Shown here: positions 35,701 to 46,366 of the stretch, piece after piece
How positions within the stretch are numbered: position 1 is the first letter of the stretch
How the letters are laid out: each line of letters opens with the position of its first letter
NCBI GenBank assembly: GCA_008828725.1
Contig: MEHQ01000781.1
Location: 1 to 64,000, forward strand
DNA from: Saccharina japonica
Lineage: Eukaryota > Sar > Phaeophyceae > Laminariales > Laminariaceae
Reading direction: 5' to 3'
Length of the DNA stretch: 64,000 bases
Position numbers and translations under genes: made by a program
Notes under the pieces: model-generated
What the model was told of the DNA's origin: nothing
Seen by the model: the letters and a program-made list of their open reading frames with translations, nothing else
The model's database searches: none

Positions 35701-38700
35701 CCACCACGGCCGCCATCGCCACCAGGTGTCACCCCCGAGCAGCAGTTCGTGAAGGTGATGAACGACGAGCTGGTCGAGATCATGGGAGCCGAGCAGGCAC
35801 CGCTCGCGCGCCGAACCGACGGCAGTCCTACGGTCATCCTTCTTGCCGGCCTGCAGGGAACGGGAAAGACTACCGCAGCCGCCAAGCTCGCCAAGTAAGT
35901 TGTCTTCGTCGGTACGGCGTTGGGTTGGGTTGGTGTCGTTGGTATGGTGATGTCGGTATTGCATTACACTTGATAGGGCGGTATTGCATTACACTTGATG
36001 TATTGGATTGTTGCAGGGAACGTACTGCAGCCGGCAAGCTTGCCAAGTACGTCGTCTTCGTCGGTATTGGATGCTAATGTCGCCGTCAGTATTGGATGCT
36101 ACTGGTGTCGTCGGTGTTGCGTTGTATTTGATAGTGTTGGATTGGAATGTATTGGTTGTTGTAGGAAACGAGTAGCTCAACTGCCACCGCCGCCAAGCTT
36201 GCCAGGTAGGTTGAGGTACTGTCGTCGGTATGGAATTGCTGCCGTCTGTAGTTGGTATCGTATTGATACTGCCGTCGGTATTGGAGTATATCCCGTTGGT
36301 TTCGGCTGTTGTGGTTTGCCTTGGTTGGGTTCGGTATGGTGTGGTTTTATTTTCTTTGGTTTGTCGTTGGATTGGTTGGAATTGTATCGGATGGTTTTAA
36401 TGCAGGAAACGGGCGAGCTTAATATCAACGTCAAGCTCACCAAGTAAGTTGTCTTGGTCAGTATTGGACTGTCGTCGTCAGTATTTGATCGTATTATATG
36501 GTTTTACTCCGTTCTAAACTGCAGAAAAAATGCTGAAGGGGACGCGCAGCACTGCCTTCATACCCTCACTACGCTCGCCAATTAAGCAGTCTGCGTCGGT
36601 TTCAGATTGCTGCCGTCGGTTTCGGACAATACGTTGTTTTTTTTATCAAATTGCTACAAATACGTCAGCCGTGAGATCGACCGATTGAGTGGTTGATAGA
36701 CAGTTTTTTTTAACTATACTAGTAGTAACTCATACGTCGGGCGCGCGTGTCCAATGTTGTAGTTATAGCGCGGTATTCGTGAGTTCGACTTGCGACGTAG
36801 TACTTGATTCTTAGTTTTGAAAGCTGTGTGTAGTTTGCACTCTCAAAACAAACTACTCGTACCACGTTTTGTTGACTGAATTGGACTGAACTTGTATCGT
36901 GAAGATACTTGAAGCAGGAGGAGGTGCCCAAGAAAGTTCTCCTTGTTGCTGGTGACGTATACCGCCCGGCTGCCATCGACCAGCTCATCGCCCTGGGGAA
37001 GAGGATCGAGGTACGTACTGTTTGTTGTTTATTGTATTATTATAGAATTAGGTACCTGGTACGTTCTTCTGCTTTTCCTGGTGTACGGTCGTTTAATCAA
37101 TTCATCCATTCATATTTTTTTCAAATCAAGCATTGATTAACGCATTCAATTTTTTGTTCAATTCAAGTGTCTCAGATACTCTGTTCATTGAAGCCATTCA
37201 CATTTTTCAGCTGTTGACATTTTCAGTCCATTACTACGTTAATGGATGCAGAAATGTTCACACACTTGAGCGTTTTATCATTTTGTCAACAATGGCCTAC
37301 CAGTATGTGGCCGAATACGCTAAAAAATTGCCATTTTGGACAAAAACATTAATACATCGAGAAATGTGGTTTCTCTTGAATAACCAAAGCCTTTCTGGGC
37401 TGGGAATAGACTCTTACAAAAGTAGGGAAACCGTTTCTCGTCCTTTGTTTCGAAATTAAAAAGTAGTGTATCCATATTACAACGATACTAGCAATAGACG
37501 TGGTCCCAGATTCATGTTTTTGCTGATATCTCGGTCACGTTTCGAAAAAGTTCAAATCTGAAACTAATTGAAGCTGGCAACTTATGATACCCGTCCATAG
37601 GGGTCTTGATACATGGCACCTGATAATTGTACCACCCAAGGACACCGATACGAGAGTATAAGGTGTATCGACGATAAAGAGGCGAATGACATTCCAAACA
37701 AACAAACAAACAAACACTCTTCAAATCTCCGCGTGGCGGTACCGTATTCTGGTGGTGTTTTCGTTGATCGGAACAAGTATCCCCGCCATGAGGTACGTGT
37801 ACCTGGATGCTGGTGAATGCTTGGACTAAAAGGGGTGCATGTATGATACTATTCGATACACATGGACCGGCCCCTCCCCCCTCCCTCCACAATACCAAAA
37901 AAGCAACGAACAATGCGTTCAATCGTAATAGCGCCATATGTACATAATTCTGTATTTCTGTGTTGGTCATGACAACAGGTGGAAGTTTTTTCCATGGGTC
38001 AAGGGGTCGACCCCGTGGACATCACCAAGGCGGGCCTCGACCGTGCCAGGGAGGGGGGGTTCGACACGGTGATCATCGATACGGCTGGTCGCCAGGTCGT
38101 TGACGACACGCTCATGACGGAGCTCAAAAACATTCAGGTTAGGTTATAGCCTTTGTACTGTACCAGTATGTGGTTTGGCATGATGCAACTCAACAACGTT
38201 CAGGTTAGGTTAGGTTTTAGACTGTGTGGTCTGGCATGACGGAACTCAAGACATTCAGGTTAGCTTAGCTTTCAGGCTCTGTGGTTTGGATTGCTCTGGT
38301 TTCGCTAGGGCGGGGTTGGCGTTATTTACCGTTGATTTTGGCTTTATTTTATTGATTTCGGAGCGGTCTGGATGTTTGTGGTTTGCTTGCTTTCGGCTTG
38401 AACCGTTTTTTTTACTTGAACTTTGATTGTTTTGGGGCTTTTTGGTTGGTTCGAACTGAGCTCGGTTGGGTTAAGGTTGGGCTTGGATGGTGCTGGTTGA
38501 TATGGTTGATATTATGCAGTTCGGTTAAATTCGATTGGATTGAGTTTGGCTAGGTCGCTTTCCTGGGCTTGTCCTGGCTACTACAGTAGTTTATTTGCCT
38601 TGTCGCTGTTGAATTGATTAAGCAATGTACTTTGATTCATGCTTGGTGTTCCTGTCTAGTGCTCCCTCTTGATCTTCCTTTTTGATGTTCCTCTGATGTC

Positions 38701-41700
38701 CTCCTTTTTGATGTACCTCTTTTATGTACCTTTTATGTACCTTTTTCAAGGTGGCATCCGAGGCGGACGAGGTCCTGCTAGTGGTAGACGCTATGACTGG
38801 GCAAGAGGCGGCCACGCTTGCTTCCGTATTCAACGAGAAGATTGGCATCACGGGGTCCGTGCTGACCAAAATGGACGGGGACACTCGCGGTGGCGCCGCT
38901 CTCTCCGTACAGGTGTGGTGTGGTGTGATCCAATATAGTTGTACACTAGGTACCGTCTTGATGACCCCGCTCCCCCTACCCCCCCCCCCCCCCCCCCTGG
39001 CGTCGCGCTTGGTTTCGTGCGTGTGTTTATATGTTGCTGTTTTGTGTGTTTTGTGTGTGTGTTTTTTTTTTCTCTCTTTTCGCTGTTTTCTCTTGCTTTT
39101 TTTGTTCGTTAACTGGTACCAGTATGTTGTTTGGTTTGCGTTTGCATTTTATTATTGTTTTTTTACTTGTTTTGTGTTGATTCACGAAATATCTGGCCCA
39201 GCGAGCGACCGCTGTACAGCTGTAAGTATCAGCCCTTTCTATTATATTCGCGTGTTCTATCAGTCTGCCAGCACCGCTTCGTGCCGTATCCACTTGGTAT
39301 TCCCACAAGCGCGATCAACCAAACAATGTCAGTTGCTGCTGTCGAAGTGAACTACGTGCTACGTACTCAGCCAATGAATTTGTACTATAACGCCGAATTC
39401 TCTCTGTGACAACAAACTGCATATTATTCTCATATCGGTTCCCGATCCCTAATTAATATTTTCCTTTTTTATTGTTTTGCCGTTTTGAATTGGACAGGGA
39501 GTATCGCAGAAGCCGATCAAGTTCGTCGGTGTGGGGGAGAAGGTGGGCAAGAGAAAACGAAATATCGATTGTCATGAACATGAAAATAAAAGTAGATTGT
39601 GTTTAGAAAACCATTCTGGTAGGACAGCGTAAGACAGACAGGACGGCAGAGATGAAGAAGAAGAGAAAGAGGCTCACAGAGAGAGAAAAGGGACATACAG
39701 AGACAGGGAGAGAAGGTGGGGAGGGGGTGTACTCATGTCGTGCCCGGCCGTAGTCGTATGACCAAAGACCCTCGCATCCCTACAATGCCGGGACGGAGCA
39801 CATTGGGTTTTCACCAACCAGGCAGACATTGCTTACACCAAGCGCGAGGGGGGTAGAGAGAGAGGGAGAGAGAGAACAAAGCGAGCATTGCGCACGTTGG
39901 ACAGATCATCTACAGATAGATCAAATCGATGAGACGTATCAGATAGATCATCTACAGATATATCAGATAGATCATCAACATATATATCAGATAGATCATC
40001 TACAGATATATCAGATAGATCATTTACAGTAGATCCTAAGCTGCCGTCATGAGATGCTGGGCAGGATCTGTGTAGTAAAGGTCCAACCCAGGGAAACATG
40101 TTATAGATCGTGCAGATTTTACGGCTCACACTGGGCAAGATTAGCTGGACCATACCGCCCAGGAATATATCTTCCCTGAAATACCCATATCATGACTAGG
40201 AAACTAGGAATCGATTATCTGTATAAGTGTAGGGTATTGGTATTGTCGACATATCCCCCCCTGACCACGCCCCTTTCCTTCACTCCTGCCACTGCCATTT
40301 AGCCCAATCCTGTCCGTTTCGCCGCGTAGCTGGGGGTGGTCGAAGGGGCACCGATAGAGCGGTAAAATAGTAGTCTGTTGGCTGACCTTGTCTCTCGCTT
40401 CTGCCCTCTGCTCTCCCCCCCTCGTCCTCTTTCTCTTTTTTCTGCTGCTTCCCGTTGTCTTCCTCATCCTACGACGTGTCTGCTCTGCTGCTGCGGTGCT
40501 GCCGCTGTTACTGCTGTTGGTCGTGGCGTTTGCTGTTGGTGCTCCTGCTTTATGCTGTGGCTTTGCTGCTGTGCTGCTGTTGTTACCGCTGTTGGTGATG
40601 GTGTTTGCTGTTGGTGCTCCTGCTGTTGGCTATTGCGTTTGCTGTTGTTGGTCCTGCTGGTGGGGTGTGTGTGTTTAACGTTGTTGGCGATGGGGAATGT
40701 GATGCACGTTGGGCGTTTGCTTCGATATCGGTGATGGTGATGATGGCACTCGTTTTTTTTACGTTGGTGGTGTTTTTTGTTCATAAATATTTTGATGGCG
40801 TTGTTTGTTTTTCTCGATGACATTGCCATTGTTTGTCATGCCGGTGATGACGGTGTCTGCTCATCGTGGTGGTGGTGGTGGTGGTGGTGGGGATGGTGTT
40901 TGTTTACTTTCATGTCGTGGTTGGTTTGTCGTGATGGTGATGTTTATTTTCGCGGCGGTGATGACGTTTGTGATGACGGTGTCTGTTGATCGTTATGGTC
41001 ATGGTGGTCGTGGTAATGGCGGTGGTGTTTGGTTGACTTGATTGTTTCGATGGTGATGTTTGTTTTCACAATGATGGTGACGGTGTTTTTTTCACGATGA
41101 TGGTGGCGGTGTTTTCTCATGGTGTTGGTGATGATGTCGATGACGGTGGTGCCAGCTGGATGACCTGGAGCCGTTCTACCCTGACCGGATGGCTTCGCGG
41201 ATCCTCGGGATGGGAGACGTCGTCACCCTTGTGGAGAAGGCGCAAAAAGAGGTGCGTTGCACGTTTGGTTGTGTGATCTCTACGCCGAGAATACTCAAAA
41301 GGAGGCGTATACTTGAAAGAACACCCCGCATATCACGGCCGCTTGGAGTCATACTGGGGTCATAGCCATATGATAGAGCATTCGATGCTTCTATGTTGTG
41401 TGTTGTTTTATGGCGCGTTACTTAATGTGACTTTGTTCTTTCAAAACTGCTTTTGACACACTCCGGGTTTGGTTCTTGTTTTCATTGTATAACAATCCAG
41501 TTCCCGCAGTGACAATCCTTCTCACTCATTAGTGCGTTACACGTTTGGTTGCATAAATGACGCGCTCGCTGATACCAGGATTCAAATTGCATGCGTACAC
41601 TATTAACATGCCTGGTACAGTACACTTTCTGCTTGAAGTTGTATACTGTCTCCTAAAACTAAGCAATTGCCTTATTTGAAGAACTGTGAGCCGGCAGGGT

Positions 41701-44700
41701 ATCACGACTAAACAACTGACCGATAGATGCCGCTAGGCAACTACCGGTGTCTGACTACTCGTATAGTCAGCGAGTCCGCTGGCGAAGCTAGGTGTTGGCC
41801 AGCCGGCTTGCCAAATACAGTCGGGCGAGCGAAGCGAGCTAGACCAGCCTTCCCCGGCCGAGGGGCCCCCGCCATAAAAAGGAAACATGTATCCCGCATG
41901 GAACAATCCTTCCTACATGTATGGAAACCCAATAAATCGGATAGTCGGTACCTCCAGAAAACGAGTAACTATTTGTCCGATTAAGAACTTCGAACTGTAG
42001 TTGTGACTTATAACTGAGAACTAGTAAATAGCTGTTACTTAAGACTGAGAACTATTAAATAGCTGTTACTTGCGACTGAGAACTATTAATATTGAATAGC
42101 TGTGACTTCAGGCGTGCCAACTCACAACTATAGCAATAATTACATCTGTCACAGCTACGTCAATACAGGCCAGGTATAGCAACGTTTACTTGGTACGAGT
42201 GGAAAATGTATTGGCTCAAAGTGAGAGAAGAGAGACTAACCACACATCGGTATTGGAGGATATTCTATTTTTGTCTGGCCGGAACATGTATACTGCTGTA
42301 ATACGATACATTGCCGTAGGGCGAAGTAGTTGCCAGCCGACTTTCCGACTAAAGCCAATTAGTTGGTTAACGACACCTACCGATTGGTTATTGGTCGTGA
42401 AGTCCTGCCGACTCACCCCTCTACTTTTTCGGAGGGTTCTTTTTCCGACCTTTTTTCCTTAAGCCCATGGTTATCGCGTCTCTTATTTTGGGTTTGCTTT
42501 TTTCGTTGTTGTTTTTCACGTTTTTTATTGAAATTCATGTTTTCGCGTATTGTCTATCTTGTGTTTGTATCCCAGATGAGCGAGGAGGAGGCTTCGCAGC
42601 TGGCAAAGAAAATGATCAACGCGGAGTTCGACTTCAACGACTTCCTGAAGCAGAGCCAGATGATGAAGGGCATGGGTAGCCTCGGGGGGGTCGCTAACAT
42701 GATCCCCGGCATGGCCGGAAAGCTCACCCCTGAGCAGATCAACAAAGTCGAGGTATGCATGCCCACGCGAAGGTGTATTGATATATACATGAATAATATG
42801 ACAGGTTTATTGATGTGTTGCGACTGCTTATTAATACTAAAGGTTTGTTGATTTATGCATTAAATTGTACATGAATGTCAACAGCGTATACTGTTTTTTT
42901 CCCAGAGTTTTTTCAGTGAATGGCCTTATCGTCTTGTCTGATCTCTGAATCTATCGTGGTTTATATATCATTCGTTCGCCCATTCGTTTACGTTTAACAA
43001 GCGTATATGGCATGGCTAACATGGTCGGCAAGCGTAACCCGGAACACATTAACAAAGGCTACGTTATTGATAGTGGGTTTTGCGAGGATTGATAGCTTCA
43101 TTGGTGCGGTTAATCGTCTGACAGTAAAAAAAAACAGCCGATTTACTCAACCTGGTAGCCACTATTTCGTTTATGCATATCATACATAAATGATTGGTTT
43201 AGTAATTTATTTGTTCAGGCATTTACCGGTTCATTATTTTATTCGTCCATTCGCGTGTTTATTCGTTCAGTCAGGCGGCACACCATGCCATCCATCCGTC
43301 TGTGAAGTCAGCAATAGTTCAACAATCCACTCATCAATACTTTCATACACCCATCTTTCCACCCATCGTGTTTTAGTTCAAAGCGATAAAACGTGCCCCT
43401 AAGCTGCTACCTGGTACCTGGTGGTATTTATTATGTATATATACTCTTGTTGCTGTGCCGCAACAACACAGCATTATTGATGCTAGTACGGGCACAATTT
43501 AGTGTAAACCAGCATATATGTTTAGGACACTGTAATGGTAGCGAACAATATCATAATATTCGTACATGTATGGTATCTGGCCAAGCCAATGCTATATTTT
43601 GGCAAGGCATTGCCGACCGCCGGAGGCGATGTTTTCGGCAATTCTCGCTATTGTTTGATGAAACTCGGGATAATTAGACCCCGTCAACGTGTCGTAATTC
43701 GGCCATTCATGGAGTGGGTGTTATTTGTGTTTCCTGCGTTTTTCGAGGACATCCATGTATCATGTAACCGGCTTGAATATTCGTGAACAAAAAGCGAGTA
43801 CCTCCACACCCAGGTAAGCACCGACTTGTCTCTTCATAGAGAGATGATTATGCAAGACTTACCGGTTGCTTTCTATTATTAGAACATCCGACGTGTATCA
43901 AGCCCTTTCGGGGTCATGAATATATCATAGCCGCGACGCTGCTTGTTGCTACCTTGCGCGTTACTTAATATACCGTTATTGTTACAAAACCACATTTGGC
44001 GGCGACATTATTTGTCACTCTTTCTGACATTATTATTTATCACTCATTCTGACACTCCTTTCTCCCGAAATTGTGAAAATCATTGTGCCGACAGGAGGGG
44101 GTGAAGCGGGCTGAGGGGCTGATCACAGTGATGACTGCGGAGGAGAAGCGAACCCCCAAGCTGCTGATCCTCGACCCGACATCTCAGGCTCGGTGCCGAA
44201 GGATAGCAAAGGACGCGGGTGTTAGGCTATCGGACGTCAGTGTGAGTGGCGATGGTGTGATGGGTGGCCCTTTCTTGTAAGTTGCGTTTCAAGTTTGGAA
44301 TAGGTTGGGGCGGTTGGAGAGGGGGGGCAGGAGGGGTTAAAAGGACAGAGGAAAAGGGGGGGGGGGGGGGGGGGGGGGGTACTCACGTGCTGCTTGCCTC
44401 AGTAATTTGGCCATTAACCATGTATCCGTTTCGAGACGGAGCAGAAGAGGGGGTGTACTCATGTCGGGCGTGGCTGTAGTCGTATTGCCATGGACCCTCG
44501 CATCCCTACGATGCCGGCATAGAGCACGTCGGGTCTTCACCAACCAGGGCAGGCATTGCTTGCACGAAGCGCGAAGCGCCGTGAGGTGTTGGGCGAGTCG
44601 CATGAAGGGTGAGCTGCATGCTGCATCCTACCTTCTTGCATATGGATGACAGCGTCGAATTAATCATGAATTGATGTGTTTTCTGGTGGGGCCACTTCCA

Positions 44701-46366
44701 GGGACAGCAATTGAAATACTAGGCAACTGCCGCTTGGGTGCCTTACCATATACACACTACGTGATACAACAATTCCCCTTGTGCGGAGTTAAGATTTTCC
44801 ACCCCGCACAAATAATCTAACTCGACCGCCAGCCATGGTGACCGCCAAACAAATAATTGAAAAAAAGGTTACCCTGGCTGTCTAGCTCACGCAGTGATTG
44901 GCGTGTTTGACAGTGTCGTTGCCAACCACCTCCAGCCCAACCTATATGCAACGTACGTGAGTGGTTATTGCCATAGAGAGAGGAAGAACAAGAGGGAAAG
45001 AGGAAGCTAACAAGGAATAACCCCCTTTCCTATCTCGCTTCAGCCCCGCCATCACGCCAGCCGGCTTGACCCCCCACCCCTACCTTCACCTCCAATACCT
45101 TGACCCCCTCCCCCTCCTGCTCCGTCTCGAAAGGGATACGTGGTCAATGGTCAAATGGCTAAGGCAAGCACCAAGTAAGTACCCCCCCCCCCCCCCCCGC
45201 CCCTACTTTCGTCGCCATCCTTAGGCCTCTTATTCATATAATATGTTTCTGAACCAACAACCCGGCCCTCTATCCTTGCCCCCCCGCCCTCCTTTCCCGC
45301 ACCGTATTCCATTGTATCGCATGCAGGCCTTCCTGAAGGAGTTCCAGTCTATGCGGGCTAACATGTCCAAGATGGGCAAGCAGATGGCTGACGGCGATCC
45401 GGCGGCAGCTAGCGAGGCATCGCCATTCGCGAGTTTGATGGATCAAGGGGCTGGTGGAGGGGGAGGAGGGGGCGCGCGCATGAACAGGCAAGCAAGGCTT
45501 GGCGAAGGGGGGGTTGGGCTGTTGCTTATATAGCGCTTTCACTAACCTACTGAGTCACCGGGTATCGTTGTAGTCGTGAGAAAGTTTGCGAGGTGCAACG
45601 AACTCGAAAAGTTATAGTTTGTTGGTTTTGCAGCACTGTCCTCTAGGCTATTGAGTCGCGTGACTCAGTAGGCTGGTGGAAAGTGCTATACTATAGCCAA
45701 CAGGGGGTACAGTTGGTGGCGGTGGTGGTGGTGTTTGGGAATGAGGGCTGTGGTAGTAGTTTCGGTAGCGGGGGTAGCGGCGATCGGGGGTGTTGATAGT
45801 AGGTACCTCGTTGTTAATACGTAATAATAGTAGTACCATCAATAGTTGGTACGTAGTGGTGTTATTAATACGTAGTAATAGTAGTACCATCAATAGTGGA
45901 GCTGCCTCTACCAGCACGCACTACTGTTAAGAAAATGTATTACTTATTTCCAGTAGTAGGAAAACGGAGGTCTAAAGCAGATTCACGCCAACCCAACTAT
46001 ATATATTGCGACCCCCCCCCCCCCCTCACGGCGCTTGGTGCTAGCAATGTCTGCCTGGTCGGTGAAAACCCGACATGCTCCTTCCCGGCATTGTAGGGAT
46101 GCGAGGGTCTATGGTTATATGCCTACGGCCATGCAGGAAAATGAAGTACACCCCCCTCCCCCGATTCCCATCCCCTCTTTTTGGCGTATGTGTTTACTTG
46201 TTTCGTAAAGTCGTGCTTACCCCCTCCACCTCCCGGTCCTCTGTCTCGTTGTTGTTTTTTTCGTGTTTTTTTCTGGTTTTCCTTGTGCCGTTCCAGGCAG
46301 CAGCGAAGACAATCTAAGAAGGGGAAAGGGTCGCGTGATACTGCTCCCACTAAGGGCTTCGGGTAG
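23004..46366 (+). CDS. Chloroplast signal recognition particle protein SRP54 precursor
   Basis: GTPase that delivers proteins, notably light-harvesting proteins, to plastid membranes. Exons: 23004-23338, 28091-28212, 28953-29121, 30144-30236 (or from 30141), 31205-31363, 31977-32138, 39498-39542, 41156-41251, 42576-42752, 44095-44241, 45327-45487, 46297-46366. Exon 1 encodes a signal peptide ending AAAFVP, a stramenopile plastid transit signature, then the N domain. Exon 3 has the P-loop GLQGTGKTT, exon 5 has DTAGR, exon 6 has TKMDGD and RGGAALS, and exon 8 has [19 protein letters not shown]. Exons 9-11 form the Met-rich M domain ([10 protein letters not shown]), ending in KGFG. The model gives about 579 residues plus a missing piece: exon 3 ends in phase 2 but exon 4 must start in phase 0, so a microexon (length 1 mod 3) is expected in intron 3. 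Intron 11 has a GC donor. Exons 2-6 are duplicated at 34864-38912; either set joins exons 1 and 7 equally well. Confidence 0.93.
23700..23785 (+). repeat. CAACAACAGCAA microsatellite
   Basis: CAA/CAG-rich run in cpSRP54 intron 1, just after a GTACCAGGTAC / GTACCTGGTAC palindrome pair at about 23680-23704. Confidence 0.8.
24361..24671 (+). other. Exon-like coding pair of unknown gene inside cpSRP54 intron 1
   Basis: 24361-24514 stays open with strong GC third positions and reads ..[31 protein letters not shown]. It ends at a GT donor in phase 2. 24579-24671 continues in matching phase after a CAACAG acceptor ([20 protein letters not shown]) and ends at GTGAGA. The intervening 64 bp would be a very short intron for this locus. 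I recognise no family. It could be a nested gene fragment, a captured exon pair, or part of the degraded retroelement that follows. Confidence 0.35.
24930..25745 (+). pseudogene. Degraded non-LTR-type reverse transcriptase fragment
   Basis: The first frame (25030-25323) contains ALYTDDAG, matching the catalytic Y-x-D-D region of reverse transcriptases, followed by [16 protein letters not shown] and [12 protein letters not shown]. The match resumes in another frame at about 25380-25560 ([20 protein letters not shown]). At least one frameshift and stops separate the pieces. No endonuclease domain, LTR or poly-A tail is visible. It lies in cpSRP54 intron 1. Confidence 0.7.
26084..26460 (+). repeat. 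C-tailed dispersed repeat, diverged copy
   Basis: Collinear with the 27740-28040 copy (GAGGCAGTTACATGGTA, GTGGCCACACC, GCGGTTCTTGCCAGGATGCA, CCTGGTCGGTGAAAGCCCGA), but the 3' end is diverged and partly duplicated (26340-26460). Confidence 0.75.
26584..26671 (-). mobile_element. TTAA-flanked miniature element, copy 1
   Basis: 88 bp including a TTAA at each end (26584-26587, 26668-26671). The interior starts CCCATTCAGAACT and ends AGTTATTTAGGGG, imperfect inverted ends. In reverse complement it aligns along its length with 53110-53198. TTAA duplication with CCC..GGG ends is the piggyBac pattern. Confidence 0.75.
26696..26880 (+). repeat. Dispersed repeat GGAAGGCTCTCGACCAGAT, copy 1
   Basis: Same order of blocks as 47664-47832: GGAAGGCTCTCGACCAGAT, GTTGGGCACAGT, CTTCCCGTT, GAATCGGGCGCTGAAAATGA, AACGATCGCACC, GCGAACTCAACGCTTTTT. 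Non-coding. Confidence 0.75.
27510..27527 (+). repeat. Poly-C tract
   Basis: Run of about 18 C directly left of the sequence where the inverted segment of the SRP54 duplication ends. Confidence 0.9.
27551..28063 (+). mobile_element. C-tailed dispersed repeat, near-full copy
   Basis: About 500 bp, starting at TATAGGTTGGGTTGGCGTCG and ending GAGTACACCCCC with a C run to 28063. It is alignable end to end with the reverse complement of 44448-44949, and shorter 3' copies lie at 18640, 39724 (minus) and 46025. There are no inverted ends, no long frame and no clear target duplication. The constant 3' end with a simple-sequence tail suggests a SINE-like retroposon (inference). It lies just before cpSRP54 exon 2. 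Confidence 0.7.
28765..28950 (+). repeat. CCACCA microsatellite before exon 3
   Basis: About 185 bp of CCA/CAC repeats directly upstream of the cpSRP54 exon 3 acceptor, forming an unusually long C-rich tract. Open frames through it (poly-Pro on plus, poly-Val or poly-Gly on minus) are artefacts. Copied at 35538-35723. Confidence 0.9.
29240..29815 (+). repeat. Decayed tandem copies of the 3' end of cpSRP54 exon 3
   Basis: Exon 3 ends GGAACGGGAAAGACTACC..AAGCTCGCCAA with a GTAAG donor. Four diverged versions follow in intron 3, at about 29243, 29392, 29632 and 29752. Each has a CAG or TAG before GGAAC/GAAAC and the first three a GTAnG-type donor after GCCAA or its equivalent. Spacing is about 120-240 bp. 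Some contain stops (GAAACGAGTAG). They look like pseudo-exons made by repeated duplication of an exon-intron boundary. Confidence 0.7.
32185..32986 (+). repeat. Partial direct copy of SRP54 exon 5 end to exon 6
   Basis: Starts mid-exon 5 at GAGGGGGGGTTCGAC (matching 31277) and runs to exon 6 (32876-32986), broken after the codons for TGSV. Compared with 31277-32092 it lacks one GATATGGTT unit (9 bp). Exon 5 here has no acceptor; exon 6 has no donor. Confidence 0.95.
32987..34331 (-). repeat. Inverted copy of 27532-28878 with SRP54 exon 2
   Basis: Reverse complement of the C-tailed repeat, exon 2 (inverted at 33652-33773) and intron 2 up to the CCA microsatellite. The left junction shares CCGTG between both parents (microhomology). 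Small differences from the plus copy cluster in a T run and at GGCGTCGAGTAG versus GGCGGTCAGTAG. Confidence 0.95.
34332..34793 (+). repeat. Further direct copy of SRP54 exon 6 and flanks
   Basis: Matches 31729-32187. Complete exon 6 lies at 34581-34742 with intact splice sites. It continues into TTGATGACCCCGCTCCCCCT, which also follows the last exon 6 at 38958, showing that this is the true intron 6 start. Confidence 0.95.
34810..38957 (+). repeat. Second full copy of SRP54 exons 2-6
   Basis: Joined through a poly-C tract (34810-34834). From 34835 it repeats 28064-32187 with an offset of 6773, then 6774 after one extra T near 36710. Exons: 34864-34985, 35726-35894, 36918-37010, 37979-38137, 38751-38912. 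All are intact and identical in reading. Phases would allow exon 1 to exon 2' and exon 6' to exon 7, so this set, being nearest to exon 7, may be the one used. Confidence 0.95.
38981..38997 (+). repeat. Poly-C tract at end of duplication
   Basis: C run after the second exon 6, at the position that carries the duplication junction in the upstream copy (34810-34834). Confidence 0.9.
39720..39848 (-). repeat. C-tailed dispersed repeat, 3' fragment, reversed
   Basis: GGGGGTGTACTCATGTCGTG, then GACCCTCGCATCCCTACAAT and TTTTCACCAACCAGGCAGAC. It lies in cpSRP54 intron 7 between purine-rich AGAGAGA tracts. Confidence 0.8.
39903..40028 (+). repeat. 24-bp minisatellite AGATAGATCATCTACAGATA
   Basis: About five units of AGATAGATCATCTACAGATATATC, with one variant unit containing CAACATATA. 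In cpSRP54 intron 7. Confidence 0.85.
40485..40670 (+). repeat. GCTGTTGGTGCTCCTGCT repeats
   Basis: Imperfect tandem units of about 60-100 bp composed of GCTGCTGTGCTGCTG, TTACCGCTGTTGG and GTGTTTGCTGTTGGTGCTCC. In cpSRP54 intron 7. Confidence 0.65.
40725..41150 (+). repeat. GGTGATGGTG-rich region
   Basis: Degenerate GGTGATG/GGTGGTG repeats run up to the exon 8 acceptor at 41155. The acceptor therefore lacks a normal pyrimidine tract (GATGACGGTGGTGCCAG). Confidence 0.6.
42006..42104 (+). repeat. 31-bp tandem repeat, three copies
   Basis: Units ACTTAAGACTGAGAACTATT + AAATAGCTGTT; the third has a 6-bp insertion. In cpSRP54 intron 8. Confidence 0.85.
44358..44440 (-). repeat. Short C-tailed repeat, copy 2, reversed
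   Basis: A G run followed by TACTCACGTGCTGCTTGCCT and CGTTTCGAGACGGAGCAG. It is the reverse complement of the 18562 and 45118 copies and lies directly beside the longer C-tailed repeat. Confidence 0.7.
44448..44949 (-). mobile_element. C-tailed dispersed repeat, near-full copy, reversed
   Basis: From GGGGGTGTACTCATGTCGGG to GCCAACCACCTCCAGCCCAA and TATA. It is about 85 percent similar by eye to 27551-28045 in reverse complement. In cpSRP54 intron 10, 0.2 kb after exon 10. Confidence 0.75.
45118..45200 (+). repeat. Short C-tailed repeat, copy 3
   Basis: GCTCCGTCTCGAAAGGGATA, GTCAAATGGCTAAGGCAAGC, then AGTACC and an 18-C run. In cpSRP54 intron 10. Confidence 0.7.
45815..45898 (+). repeat. About 50-bp direct repeat, two copies
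   Basis: TTAATACGTAATAATAGTAG + TACCATCAATAGT occurs twice. In cpSRP54 intron 11. Confidence 0.8.
46022..46160 (+). repeat. C-tailed dispersed repeat, 3' fragment
   Basis: CACGGCGCTTGGTGCTAGCA, CTGGTCGGTGAAAACCCGAC, GATGCGAGGGTCTATGGTTA, AGTACACCCCCC. In cpSRP54 intron 11, next to the last exon. Confidence 0.8.
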
